Assembly (NCBI RefSeq): GCF_000421405.1
Contig: NZ_ATWY01000009.1
Span: forward strand, 62,001 to 126,000
From: Butyrivibrio sp. NC2007
Lineage (GTDB): Bacteria > Bacillota > Clostridia > Lachnospirales > Lachnospiraceae
Direction of reading: 5' to 3'
Length of the DNA stretch: 64,000 nucleotides
In this document: one piece after another, positions 25,219 to 34,266 of the stretch
How the letters are laid out: each line of letters begins with the position of its first letter
Numbering within the stretch: position 1 is the stretch's first letter
Made by a program: the position numbers and the translations under genes
The notes under the pieces: model-generated
The model's database searches: none
What the model was told of the DNA's origin: nothing
What the model saw: only the letters and a program-made list of their open reading frames with translations

Positions 25219-26547
25219 ATGGATATAAAATTCCGTCTGATTTCAGAGCTTGGAAACACCCCCGGAGCATGGTATGCTGTGGGCTATTTTTTCTCGGCTC
25301 TCTTTTTTCTTCACTTTAATCACAATACAAAAAAGGGACTTCGCAAATGGCCTGCGCTCATTGCTCTGGGAATATTTCTTTTGGCTTTCATGCACCTTAC
25401 AACCGGGTGCTATGGACTATACTTTGTCCTTGTCATGACCATTGTGGGGCTAACCATCTTTATGATCTTCCACCACTGCCTTGAAGGTGATTTTTGCAAA
25501 AAAGCTTATTACTCCGTAAGGTCTTTTATGCTGGGAGAATTCATGGCATCCCTCGGCTGGCAGATATACTACTTCGGAGTTAAAAACAGAGGTGTTAAGT
25601 TTGATCTGCTTCACATGTGCATTTCAATGATCACAGTCTATGTCATAGTTTTCGGAATTGGTATTCTTTTGGAAAAGAGAAATGCCACTCGCAACAGGGA
25701 ACTCATCATTGGGAAACGGGAACTCCTTATGGTTGTCATCGTCATGCTCATTCTATACAGCATAAGTAATCTCTCTTATGTTGTCGTTGGCACGCCTTTT
25801 ACCACCCAGAACACACTTGAACTTTTCATGATAAGAACAGTCATCGACTTTATGGCAGTATCTCTTTTGTATCTTTATCACGAGCTTATGCTTCAGACTG
25901 TTGAGAGGATCGAAGCCGAGACCCTAAAGAGCATGTATGAGATGCAGTATAGCCAGTACCAGATCCAGGAAGAGAACATGGCTTTAGTAAATCAGAAATA
26001 CCACGACTTAAAGCATCAGATCCTGGTTCTGAAAGCCGGCTCTTCCGAAGAAAATCAGGAGTATCTTGACCAGATGCTCGATGAGATAAGGCACTATGAA
26101 ACCAGCTATCAGACCGGCAACAAAGTCCTTGATACCATCCTTACGTCAGAGGCCATGAAGTGTCAGGCAAGAGGAATTGAACTCACCTGTGTTGCCGACG
26201 GCTCCATACTTTCATTTATGAATCCCATGGATGTCAGTTCACTTTTTGGAAACGCTTTAGATAACGCCATCGAAGGCGCAGAGAAGATCCCCGAAAAGAA
26301 TGAAAGGCTCATTCACTTAACCGTCGATAAGCAAAAGAGCTTTGTCAGGATCTTTGTAGAAAACAGATATATCGGTAAGATCAGATTCAGACACAATCTG
26401 CCTCTTACCAGCAAAGCCGACACCAACTTCCACGGCTTTGGAATAAAGAGCATGAAGAGCATCGCAGAGAAATACGGAGGCTCAATCGTAGCCGTCGCAG
26501 AGGACGGCTGGTTTAAGCTCTCCATCCTCATCCCCTCTCAAAATTAA
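25219..26547 (+). CDS. GHKL sensor histidine kinase, AgrC-like
   Basis: A 442-residue kinase with about six N-terminal membrane helices (residues 15-220), a coiled linker, the phosphoacceptor block YHDLKHQ (His262), and a GHKL ATPase domain with SSLFGNALDNAIEGA (N box) and FHGFGIKSMK (G box). The polytopic sensor is typical of kinases paired with LytTR regulators that sense peptides or membrane signals. Stop TAA at 26545-26547 is followed at once by a GGGGACG-family repeat pair. Confidence 0.92.
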   Translation: MDIKFRLISELGNTPGAWYAVGYFFSALFFLHFNHNTKKGLRKWPALIALGIFLLAFMHLTTGCYGLYFVLVMTIVGLTIFMIFHHCLEGDFCKKAYYSVRSFMLGEFMASLGWQIYYFGVKNRGVKFDLLHMCISMITVYVIVFGIGILLEKRNATRNRELIIGKRELLMVVIVMLILYSISNLSYVVVGTPFTTQNTLELFMIRTVIDFMAVSLLYLYHELMLQTVERIEAETLKSMYEMQYSQYQIQEENMALVNQKYHDLKHQILVLKAGSSEENQEYLDQMLDEIRHYETSYQTGNKVLDTILTSEAMKCQARGIELTCVADGSILSFMNPMDVSSLFGNALDNAIEGAEKIPEKNERLIHLTVDKQKSFVRIFVENRYIGKIRFRHNLPLTSKADTNFHGFGIKSMKSIAEKYGGSIVAVAEDGWFKLSILIPSQN

Positions 26548-26548
26548 T

Positions 26549-26616
26549 GAGCCCCGGGGACGGAGTCAGGGGCTCATTTTTTTGAGCCCTGGGGACGGAG
26601 TCAATGGCTCATTTTT
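26549..26616. repeat. GGGGACG-family repeat pair (GAGCC/GGCTC type)
   Basis: 27-bp units at 26549-26575 and 26584-26610 have 35-bp period, each followed by ATTTTT. They fill the convergent gap between the histidine kinase and the esterase. Each GAGCC...GGCTC pair plus T-run resembles a weak terminator. Confidence 0.9.
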
Positions 26617-27685
26617 ACATATTTTCGTCAAGGAATATCTTGAGCCCGGAAAGTTCTTCGTCGGAGTACATGATATCTCCCGCATGGCCGGAGCCTTCTA
26701 CGACTCTGTAAAAGACATTTCCCTCTCCCACAAGCTCTTTTACAGTATTATAAAATCTCTCGGACTGAAGAATTGGAACCGTGATATCGCAGTCTCCGTG
26801 GGCGATCCAGAACTTCACGCCAAAGTCTTTAGAGACATTTTCTGCAACATAAGTGTAGATGTCGCTATAAGCCTTCTCTTCCTCGCTCATCTGAGACGTC
26901 TCTTTTCTCTGCCAGAAAGATTCCACATCTGAATACCCTTCCATAACATCTGTATGAAGCCATGAGTTGGCTATATTCACAACGAACTTCGGAACACCCA
27001 GCGTCTTCCAGTCGTCGCTCTTATCGGTAAGTTCAACCGCTCCGTAGTAGTCAACGCAGATATCAACCTTCGCCGATAACTTCTCGCCGGTCCTCTCCTC
27101 GTACTCTTTCTGCCCGATGTATTCTACATCCATAAACTCATTGTCATTTGTAACCGATGCTGCCACTGCAAGATAGCCTCCTGCAGACTCTCCCCATATA
27201 GCGATGTGCTCCGCATCATATCCATACTCATCGGCGTGAGCCTTAAGGAACCTGACTGCTGCCTTGACATCACACAGAGCGCCCGGGAAAGGCTCCTCCT
27301 GAGCCAGTCTGTAGTTGATGGTCGCGCAGGCATATCCATTGTCCCTGAAGTACCTGTACATGAGCTGCGCCTGCCTTGACTGGGAGTCGTTGGTAATAAA
27401 ACCGCCGCCGTGAACCAGCACAAACAGATGTGGTGCTTCTTCGTTTGTGGCAGTGTTCGGCACGTATAGATCCAGGTACTGAGATTGTGAATCCAGAGCG
27501 TATGGGGCCTTTATATAGCTCTTTCCCCCGCTCCATTCCGTGCTCTCATCCATATCGATATGCATGGCCGTCATGTTTTTTATCACCATGTGCACAGCAC
27601 TTCTATATGCAAAAAGAACTGACGCAATAGACAAAAGAAGTACTGCCGTAATTATCAAAATCCGTGAATTCTTATTCTTTCTCAT
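26615..27685 (-). CDS. Secreted or membrane-anchored alpha/beta hydrolase (carbohydrate-esterase-like)
   Basis: A 356-residue hydrolase of the HSL/BD-FAE type. It has an N-terminal hydrophobic helix (about 8-28) as signal or anchor, the oxyanion motif LVHGGGF, nucleophile elbow GESAGG, an Asp in IAHGDCDITVP and a His in GSGHAGD. Relatives deacetylate or deferuloylate plant glycans or are general esterases. It follows GH78 and GH2 on the same strand, so it may release acyl groups before rhamnosidase action. The stop TAA lies 5 bases from a GGGGACG-family repeat. Confidence 0.83.
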   Translation of the reverse strand: MRKNKNSRILIITAVLLLSIASVLFAYRSAVHMVIKNMTAMHIDMDESTEWSGGKSYIKAPYALDSQSQYLDLYVPNTATNEEAPHLFVLVHGGGFITNDSQSRQAQLMYRYFRDNGYACATINYRLAQEEPFPGALCDVKAAVRFLKAHADEYGYDAEHIAIWGESAGGYLAVAASVTNDNEFMDVEYIGQKEYEERTGEKLSAKVDICVDYYGAVELTDKSDDWKTLGVPKFVVNIANSWLHTDVMEGYSDVESFWQRKETSQMSEEEKAYSDIYTYVAENVSKDFGVKFWIAHGDCDITVPILQSERFYNTVKELVGEGNVFYRVVEGSGHAGDIMYSDEELSGLKIFLDENM

Positions 27686-27696
27686 TATCTCTCCCC

Positions 27697-30309
27697 TTAA
27701 AATGAGCCCTTGACTCCGTCCCTAGGGCTCAAAAATGAGCCACTGACTCCGTCCCCGGGGCTCATTTTGCAAGTGAAGGTGTGGTGGCCGTTTTCCAGGG
27801 AGTGGATGCTTCCGTCAGGAAGGAAAAGCTGGCAGGTGCTGCCGACCGGGACATGTACTTCTATGGAAAAGACATCCCCGCTTACCTTCCAGGTGCTATC
27901 AATCTCTCCGTAGGGCGTATCAACTTTGCCGGAAGCAGAAGTGATTCCGCCGCCGATGATGGGTTTAATCTTAAAGCTCTTATACCCGGCAGTCACAGCC
28001 TCTATACCTGCAACTCTTCTGTAGAGGAAATCTCCCACGGCGCCGGAGGCATAGTGGTTGTAGGATATCATGGTCTCTGTCCCGTCATCTCCGATGGGGC
28101 AGTTTCCGCTCTCATCAAGGCCATCCCATCTCTCCCAGATTGTGGTTGCCCCCATCTTTACCTCGTAGAGCCATGAAGGGCACTGAGTATTGGTCAACAT
28201 ATTAAAGGCTTCATCCTCATGGCCGTTATCAGCAAGCGCAAAAAGAATGTATGGCGTTCCGGGAAAACCTGTGCCGATTTTGTAATCATTCTTTCTTACA
28301 AGCTCTGCCAGATTGTTCGCTGCATTTGCTTTCTCTTTTCCCTTAAACATACCAAAGTAAATAGGAAGAACATAAGCCGTTTGGAACTCTTCCTTAAGCT
28401 TTCCATTTCCGTCGGTAAGATATTTCCTGTAGGCATCCGCCGCATTTTCTGAAACCTTTTTATAAAGAGCTTCATCCTCGCTCTTTCCAAGGATCCCTGC
28501 AATTTCAGACAGAAGGCTGGAAGTATTCGAAAGACTTGCAGTTGCAGTCCACTTCGATCTCTTCTGCCACTGACTCATCTTAGGAACATCAGGCGCAACC
28601 CAGTCTCCGAAGTGAAGGACAGACATGGTATTCCAGAGATGCCTTCTCTTCCCGAAGCTAAGAAATCCGGCCCAGAACCTGCAGGCATTCACATATTTTT
28701 TCATCATCTCATAGTTATCGATGAGTATCTTTTCATCCCCATCCGCCATGTACTGGGCATAGGGAACAAGGACCGAAGCATCTCCCCAAAAATCCACAGC
28801 AATAACAGGCATTGTCACGGGGAAACCGTAGCCCTGAGACGGTATGGTATTGGGAATTCCGCCGGTGGCTCTTTGCTCTGCGCGCATGTCTTTAAGCCAC
28901 TTTTTAAGGAATCTTCCGCAGTCATAATTGTAAACAGCAGTATTTGCAAAAAGAGCTATATCTCCCGTCCAGCCCATCCTTTCATCTCTCTGTGGGCAGT
29001 CCGTGGGGATGTCGACAAAGTTGGATTTTGCTCCCCATCTGATATTTTCCTGGAGACGGTTTATCATTTCGTTAGAGCAGGTAAAAGAGCCATTGTCTTT
29101 TACATCAGAATACAGCGCCCTTGCAGTCACTTTGATCCTGTCAGCACTGATCCCTTTTACGCTGACATAACGAAATCCCATGTAAGTAAAAGATGGGCAG
29201 TATTCCTGGTGACCATCTTTGCATATATATCTGATCCTCGCCTTGGCTGAGCGCAGAAAGTCCGTATTAAGCCTTCCATCGGGATGGAGAACCTCGGCAT
29301 GTTTTACCTCTATCTCCTCTCCCTTATTGCCGTCAATTTCAAGATGTACAAGACCTGCAAAGTTCTGCCCAAAGTCGTAGATGATCTCATCCCCGGCAGT
29401 TCTTATGCTCACCGCTTCAAAGGTTTCATGCTCTCTTACGGGAAGTCCGTACTGAGCCTTAATGTTCGTAGTAAAAGGCAGATCATAAACTGATGCCTTT
29501 TTAAAAGACATTTCTCCTTCGCCTATCCTTGCGTCATATTCCTCGCCGTCATAGATGTCCGCAGAAAGGACAGGACCGCCCAGTGCAACCTCCCAGGAAG
29601 CATCTGTCGCGATCACTTCTTTTGTTCCATCTTCAAAAAGGATGTGAAGTTCGCACAGAAAGCTCTGCTTATCCGCTGTCACCCTGTTTACTCTTGAAAA
29701 GACAAATGAGCCGACAGCCCAGCCTCCGGATAAAGTTGCCAAAAGAGTGTTAGTCTCTTTTAACATGTCTGTAACATCATAGGTCTGGTACTGAAGATTA
29801 GTCTTGTAGGAAGTAAATCCCGGAGTCAGGAAATCCTCTCCAACTTTACTTCCATTGAGGTCGAGCCTGTACATTCCAATGGCTGTTGAGTAGATCACAG
29901 CTTTACTTACTTTTTTATCAGTCGCGAACTTCTTTCTAAAAACCATGACTTTGGGAGATATCTTTTTCTCCTTAAAGACATATTCTCCGTCAGTGATAAA
30001 CTGTCCGCTCCACGGGTCATGCATCTTGCCTGTTGCAAAAGATATGCTCTTTTCTGCCATGTCTCCGTTATCTGCCTCGGCTATGAGCTTTGCGCTGTAC
30101 TCGCGCATTGAACTAAGTTCTGGGCCATCATAGGTATAGCTGCCATCGGATAGTATCTCTTTTTCATAATCTCCGATCACGAGCTTCCGGGATACGATAG
30201 TCGTTCCATTTCTGTCACTATCATAGTTCCAGGCAAAGACAGGATTTTCATTGTCCGTAACGCAGCCTCTATCAAGTTCTTCAACTGTAAACTTTTTTAT
30301 CTGTAACAT
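27697..30309 (-). CDS. GH78 alpha-L-rhamnosidase with repeat-encoded C-terminal tail
   Basis: An 870-residue GH78 enzyme: N-terminal beta-sandwich modules, then the (alpha/alpha)6 barrel. DIPTDCPQRDERMGWTGD carries the catalytic-acid region, and GATTIWERWDGL is conserved. It cleaves terminal alpha-L-rhamnose from plant glycans, probably inside the cell because no signal peptide is present. The last 22 residues are two near-identical 11-mers, MSPGDGVSGSF and LSPRDGVKGSF, encoded exactly by a GGGGACG-family repeat pair that has replaced the original stop. AAGGA precedes the ATG. It lies 13 bp past GH2 in one operon. Confidence 0.92.
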   Translation of the reverse strand: MLQIKKFTVEELDRGCVTDNENPVFAWNYDSDRNGTTIVSRKLVIGDYEKEILSDGSYTYDGPELSSMREYSAKLIAEADNGDMAEKSISFATGKMHDPWSGQFITDGEYVFKEKKISPKVMVFRKKFATDKKVSKAVIYSTAIGMYRLDLNGSKVGEDFLTPGFTSYKTNLQYQTYDVTDMLKETNTLLATLSGGWAVGSFVFSRVNRVTADKQSFLCELHILFEDGTKEVIATDASWEVALGGPVLSADIYDGEEYDARIGEGEMSFKKASVYDLPFTTNIKAQYGLPVREHETFEAVSIRTAGDEIIYDFGQNFAGLVHLEIDGNKGEEIEVKHAEVLHPDGRLNTDFLRSAKARIRYICKDGHQEYCPSFTYMGFRYVSVKGISADRIKVTARALYSDVKDNGSFTCSNEMINRLQENIRWGAKSNFVDIPTDCPQRDERMGWTGDIALFANTAVYNYDCGRFLKKWLKDMRAEQRATGGIPNTIPSQGYGFPVTMPVIAVDFWGDASVLVPYAQYMADGDEKILIDNYEMMKKYVNACRFWAGFLSFGKRRHLWNTMSVLHFGDWVAPDVPKMSQWQKRSKWTATASLSNTSSLLSEIAGILGKSEDEALYKKVSENAADAYRKYLTDGNGKLKEEFQTAYVLPIYFGMFKGKEKANAANNLAELVRKNDYKIGTGFPGTPYILFALADNGHEDEAFNMLTNTQCPSWLYEVKMGATTIWERWDGLDESGNCPIGDDGTETMISYNHYASGAVGDFLYRRVAGIEAVTAGYKSFKIKPIIGGGITSASGKVDTPYGEIDSTWKVSGDVFSIEVHVPVGSTCQLFLPDGSIHSLENGHHTFTCKMSPGDGVSGSFLSPRDGVKGSF
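27704..27763. repeat. GGGGACG-family repeat pair translated as the GH78 tail
   Basis: 27-bp units at 27704-27730 and 27737-27763 have a 33-bp period, a multiple of three, so both are read in the same frame as the last 22 codons of GH78. The TAA at 27697-27699 follows the outer unit. Confidence 0.92.
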
Positions 30310-30321
30310 CTTTGTTTTTCC

Positions 30322-32736
30322 TTATGCTGTAACAGGTATTTCGCAGGTATATTCTTTGCCGTCTGACCCTGTAGCTGTAATGGTTACCTTGTCGGCATCA
30401 CCTGCTCTTACTATCGCGAGCATTTCTCCGTAGTAGGTAAAGGTCTCATCTTTTAAGTATCCATCAGGATTGTAGGGGCATCCGTTTCCGAGCGCCACAA
30501 GCTCTCCTCCTGATACGCTCACCTTGATCCTGTCTTTTTCCATTGGTTTCCATACGCCGTTTGAATCGGTAAGCGAAAGCCTTACGTAGGAAAGGTGACC
30601 TATTTGAACGCTGTCTTTTTCTGGTTTTATGGTAAGCTGTCTGTCGTCCTTTGCTGTTGAAAGCTCATCTCTTCCAATCTCGTGGCCGTTCTTATCGTAG
30701 GAGATTGCCACAATCTGACCGTTTTTGTAAGGAGTCTTGAAGCGGAAGATGCAGTCTTTTCCTTTCTTTCTTCCGACTGAAACTCCGTTTACAAAGAGCT
30801 CAACATCCTCGGCTCTTGCATAAACTTCGACACTTGCTTCATATCCTTCGCAGCCTCTGTAGGACCAGCTTCTGATAGCATCCGAGAGTTTCCATGCGGA
30901 AGGTGAATGCTTACCTTTCTGATATACGGGCTTAACTGCGATGATAGGGCCTTTCTCTCTGTCAAAGGCTACCCTTGTATAATATGCTTCACCGATCTCT
31001 TTTCCCGTGATGTCAAGTCTGCCTGAACCGGCGGTAAGCCATCCTGCCTGGTCGCAATCTGCAGGCGCGTAATCCTCATACTCCCAGGAGCCGATTCCCG
31101 CTTCTCCTATATAATCCTGTCCTGCCCAGACAAAGTCTCCGACTACGCCGGGATGTCTTTTTGCAAATTCGTAGAACTTGTAGGCGTCCTTACAGAAGGT
31201 CTCGCTTCCAAGGATCAATCTTTCGGGGTATTTCTTAAGGTCTTTTTTGTATCTGAGAATTCCGTAGTTGTAGCCTGCAATGTCCATATTTGCGTAGGCA
31301 TCTCTGGTCTTTACGTCGCATGGATAGATGGTTGCGCCCATCTTCATGAAGGTATCGCCAAACAGTCCCGCCATCTGATTGTAGAATTCGCTGCCCACGG
31401 CCTTCTTTTTCTTTGCGCCGTTTTTAGCGTCTTTTTCCGCCTTCTCATCGCTGTAGATTCCCATTCCCATTGAGAAGAGGAAGTTGAAAAAGATATTTAC
31501 GCCGCAGCTGACAGGCCTCGTCCAGTCAAGATTGTGGAGGAGCAACGTCATGTCTTCTGTCAGCTTGATACCTCTCTCCTGGCCGGTCTCGGCAACTTCG
31601 TTTCCTGTTGAGTACATAATAACGCTTGGGTGGTTGTAGTCCTTATCAACCATGGACTTAAGGTCTTCTCTGTAGTTCTTTTCCATAAGAGTTGCGTAGT
31701 CGTACTTGTTCTTGTGGATGTACCACATATCAACATACTCGTCCATCATGTACATTCCGTACTTGTCGCAGGCATCGAGCAGATACTTTGAGCAGGGATT
31801 GTGAGCGCTTCTGATCGCGTTGTATCCCCACTTCTTAAGAAGCTTTACTCTTCTCTCCTCAGCGTCAGGATCTGTCACCGCGCCGAGGAGCTGGTTGTCC
31901 GAATGGATGCATGCGCCTCTTAAAAGGATGCGCTTTCCGTTTACCCGCATTCCGTGCTCTCTGTCCCAGGTAAGAGTCCTGATGCCGAAGGTAACCTCCT
32001 CGATGTCTTCCTTATATTTTACTTTGAGGGTGTAGAGCGCAGGGCTTTTTGCACTCCATAAGAGGACATCTTCAAGTTGTACAATCGCCTCTTCATCTGA
32101 CTGTTCAACCCCGCTGTTGATCACGTCGCCGTCTTTTGAAAGGATTGCAAACTCAAACGGGCCGTGAGTTGTGGTCTCTGCGCTTATTCCAATCAACGCA
32201 TTTCCACGGGTATAGGTTTTGACAGAAGCCTTTACATCAATTGTCCTGACCCTTATGCTGCTTAACTCTATGTGATCTTTGTCTGCGACATACATCCATA
32301 CAGGTCTGTAGATTCCGGATCCTGAGTACCATCTGCTGTTTGGCTGATCTGCATTGCGGACAATGACTTTTATCTCGTTAGCATTCTCTTTTCCCTCACC
32401 GAACTTAAGATTATCCGGTGCAAAAGACCTCTCGGTGTAGCCATAGTCCCATCTTGCCGCAAGCTTCCCGTTTATGTAGATTTCAGGTGAGTGATAAGCT
32501 CCCTCAAACTCAAAGATTATATCCTTGTCAGCATAATCTTCGGGAAGGTTAAATGTCTTTTTATACTCATAATCATGGCCCTCAAAGTAGCCAAGATTGT
32601 GTATTCCCGGGTTATCTATGCTCCTCTTCTCACACAGCATCGCATCATGCGGAAGCGTTACTTCCTTGTAAGTATCTTCCACATCAGCTCTTTTATATGT
32701 CCAGTTCTTTCCAAAATCAATCTTCTGCATCTTCAT
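30322..32736 (-). CDS. GH2-family glycoside hydrolase (beta-galactosidase-like)
   Basis: An 804-residue GH2 enzyme with the standard order: sugar-binding domain, immunoglobulin-like domain, TIM barrel, then C-terminal beta-domains. The acid/base Glu is in MYSTGNEVAET and the nucleophile Glu in LGSETFCKDA. It lacks the N-x-K uronate pair of beta-glucuronidases, so galactosidase, arabinosidase or similar activity is more likely. No signal peptide. First gene of a GH2-GH78 operon. Confidence 0.88.
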   Translation of the reverse strand: MKMQKIDFGKNWTYKRADVEDTYKEVTLPHDAMLCEKRSIDNPGIHNLGYFEGHDYEYKKTFNLPEDYADKDIIFEFEGAYHSPEIYINGKLAARWDYGYTERSFAPDNLKFGEGKENANEIKVIVRNADQPNSRWYSGSGIYRPVWMYVADKDHIELSSIRVRTIDVKASVKTYTRGNALIGISAETTTHGPFEFAILSKDGDVINSGVEQSDEEAIVQLEDVLLWSAKSPALYTLKVKYKEDIEEVTFGIRTLTWDREHGMRVNGKRILLRGACIHSDNQLLGAVTDPDAEERRVKLLKKWGYNAIRSAHNPCSKYLLDACDKYGMYMMDEYVDMWYIHKNKYDYATLMEKNYREDLKSMVDKDYNHPSVIMYSTGNEVAETGQERGIKLTEDMTLLLHNLDWTRPVSCGVNIFFNFLFSMGMGIYSDEKAEKDAKNGAKKKKAVGSEFYNQMAGLFGDTFMKMGATIYPCDVKTRDAYANMDIAGYNYGILRYKKDLKKYPERLILGSETFCKDAYKFYEFAKRHPGVVGDFVWAGQDYIGEAGIGSWEYEDYAPADCDQAGWLTAGSGRLDITGKEIGEAYYTRVAFDREKGPIIAVKPVYQKGKHSPSAWKLSDAIRSWSYRGCEGYEASVEVYARAEDVELFVNGVSVGRKKGKDCIFRFKTPYKNGQIVAISYDKNGHEIGRDELSTAKDDRQLTIKPEKDSVQIGHLSYVRLSLTDSNGVWKPMEKDRIKVSVSGGELVALGNGCPYNPDGYLKDETFTYYGEMLAIVRAGDADKVTITATGSDGKEYTCEIPVTA

Positions 32737-32750
32737 ATCCTTTCTGAAAT

Positions 32751-32810
32751 GATCCCTGGGGACGGAGTCAGTGGCTCATTTATGACCCCCAGGGACGGAG
32801 TCAAGGGCTC
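32751..32810. repeat. GGGGACG-family repeat pair upstream of GH2
   Basis: 27-bp units at 32751-32777 and 32784-32810, 33-bp period, start 14 bp before the GH2 ATG on its 5' side. They therefore lie in the GH2 leader as well as between it and the alcohol dehydrogenase gene. Confidence 0.88.
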
Positions 32811-32838
32811 ATTTTTCTTGATGATATAATTCTAATGC

Positions 32839-32871
32839 AAAAAATGGCGCCCTGCACATGCAGAGCGCCAA
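32839..32871 (-). terminator. Rho-independent terminator of the alcohol dehydrogenase gene
   Basis: On the minus strand GGCGCTCTGCA and TGCAGGGCGCC form a stem with one mismatch and a tiny loop, followed by ATTTTTT. It lies about 40 bp past the adh stop. Confidence 0.9.
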
Positions 32872-32912
32872 CTGTCATTTTTATAGCACAATCCGTAATC
32901 AGCTTTAGGATA

Positions 32913-34130
32913 TCAGAAATCAACTTCTGTGTCGTAGTAGCAGCACTTAAGGAGTTTCTCCATCTCTTCCTGACTGGGCTGACGAGGATTGGAACCTGTG
33001 CAGGCGTCAAGAATAGCGTTTGCTGCGATGTCGTGAAGTCTGTCAAGGAATACGTCCTCAGCAACAAAGCCTTGCTCTGCAGGAAGTCCGTCTGCACCGT
33101 AGTTCTTGATGCAGTGAGGAATGTTGAGGTCGTCGTTCATCTTGCGCAGATACTCGATGAGAAGCTTAACCTTCTCGTCGTCGTTTGATCCGCCGAGATT
33201 CATGTAATCAGCGATAACGCCGTAGCGCTTCTTAGCTGTCTCGTCCTTGGCGTTGAATGCGATAACCTTAGGAAGATACATAGCATTGGCTGCACCGTGG
33301 ATGATGTGTGCACCCTTGTCGGCAAATACAGCACCGGTCTTGTGTGCCATAGAGTGAACGATTCCGAGAAGAGCATTTGAGAATGCCATTCCGGCAAGAC
33401 ACTGTGCGTTGTGCATTGCATCTCTTGAATCCATATCGCCGTTGTATGACTTAACAAGGTTAGCCTGGATCATCTCGATTGCATGGATTGCAAGTGCGTC
33501 TGTGTAGTCGCAGTTAGCTGTTGAAACATAAGCTTCGATAGCGTGTGTGATAGCATCCATACCTGTGTGAGCAACGAGCTTGATAGGCATTGTATGTGTG
33601 AGCTCGGGATCAACGATAGCAACATCAGGTGTGATCTCGAAGTCAGCTATAGGGTACTTGATACCCTTATCGTAATCAGTGATGATTGAGAAAGCTGTAA
33701 CCTCTGTAGCTGTTCCTGAAGTTGAAGGAATAGCACAGAAATGAGCCTTTGTGCGGAGCTTGGGAAGTCCGAATACCTTGCACATATCCTCGAATGTTGT
33801 CTCAGGATACTCGTACTTGATCCACATAGCCTTGGCAGCATCAATAGGTGATCCGCCACCGATTGCTACAATCCAGTCAGGCTGGAACTTCTGCATAGCC
33901 TCAGCGCCCTTCATAACGGTCTCAACTGAAGGATCGGGCTCGATACCCTCAAACAGCTCAACCTCCATACCTGCTTCTTTAAGGTAATCCTCTACCTTCT
34001 GAAGGAATCCACCTTTCTTCATTGAGCTTCCACCAACGCAGACGATAGCTCTTTTACCCTCAAGTGTTTTAAGCGCCTCAAGTGCGCCCTTTCCGTGGTA
34101 GACATCCCTCGGCAGTGTAAAACGTGACAT
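32913..34130 (-). CDS. Iron-containing (group III) alcohol dehydrogenase
   Basis: A 405-residue enzyme. The NAD(P) site GGGSPIDAAK and SGTATEV, and the metal ligands in HTGMDAITHAIEAY, IVHSMAHKTGA and the later HGAANAMYLP, mark the Fe-ADH family (butanol/ethanol dehydrogenase, lactaldehyde reductase and relatives). It oxidises NAD(P)H while reducing an aldehyde. Nearby rhamnosidase and rhamnose genes make lactaldehyde a possible substrate, but fermentation aldehydes are as likely. AGGAGGG precedes the ATG; a TATAAT is seen about 55 bp upstream. Confidence 0.92.
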   Translation of the reverse strand: MSRFTLPRDVYHGKGALEALKTLEGKRAIVCVGGSSMKKGGFLQKVEDYLKEAGMEVELFEGIEPDPSVETVMKGAEAMQKFQPDWIVAIGGGSPIDAAKAMWIKYEYPETTFEDMCKVFGLPKLRTKAHFCAIPSTSGTATEVTAFSIITDYDKGIKYPIADFEITPDVAIVDPELTHTMPIKLVAHTGMDAITHAIEAYVSTANCDYTDALAIHAIEMIQANLVKSYNGDMDSRDAMHNAQCLAGMAFSNALLGIVHSMAHKTGAVFADKGAHIIHGAANAMYLPKVIAFNAKDETAKKRYGVIADYMNLGGSNDDEKVKLLIEYLRKMNDDLNIPHCIKNYGADGLPAEQGFVAEDVFLDRLHDIAANAILDACTGSNPRQPSQEEMEKLLKCCYYDTEVDF

Positions 34131-34186
34131 AAGAAAAAACCCTCCTTTGAAAAATATTGTTAAATAAATAACGTAACCCTTCTCCT

Positions 34187-34192
34187 ATTATA
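34187..34192 (-). promoter_or_regulatory. -10 box of the alcohol dehydrogenase promoter
   Basis: The minus strand reads GATATAATAGG about 57 bp upstream of the adh start. No good -35 box is found at 17-bp spacing (CTGAAA), so the promoter may be regulated. Confidence 0.4.
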
Positions 34193-34266
34193 TCATTTTC
34201 TCAGAAAAATTTCAGGGGTTTGTTCAAAATGTCAGTCAATTTCTTTTTGGGTAAAAGACATTTCTA

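Noticed and set aside
28612-29250. Plus-strand reading frame (212 codons) opposite GH78
   Set aside because: Antisense shadow of a conserved enzyme.
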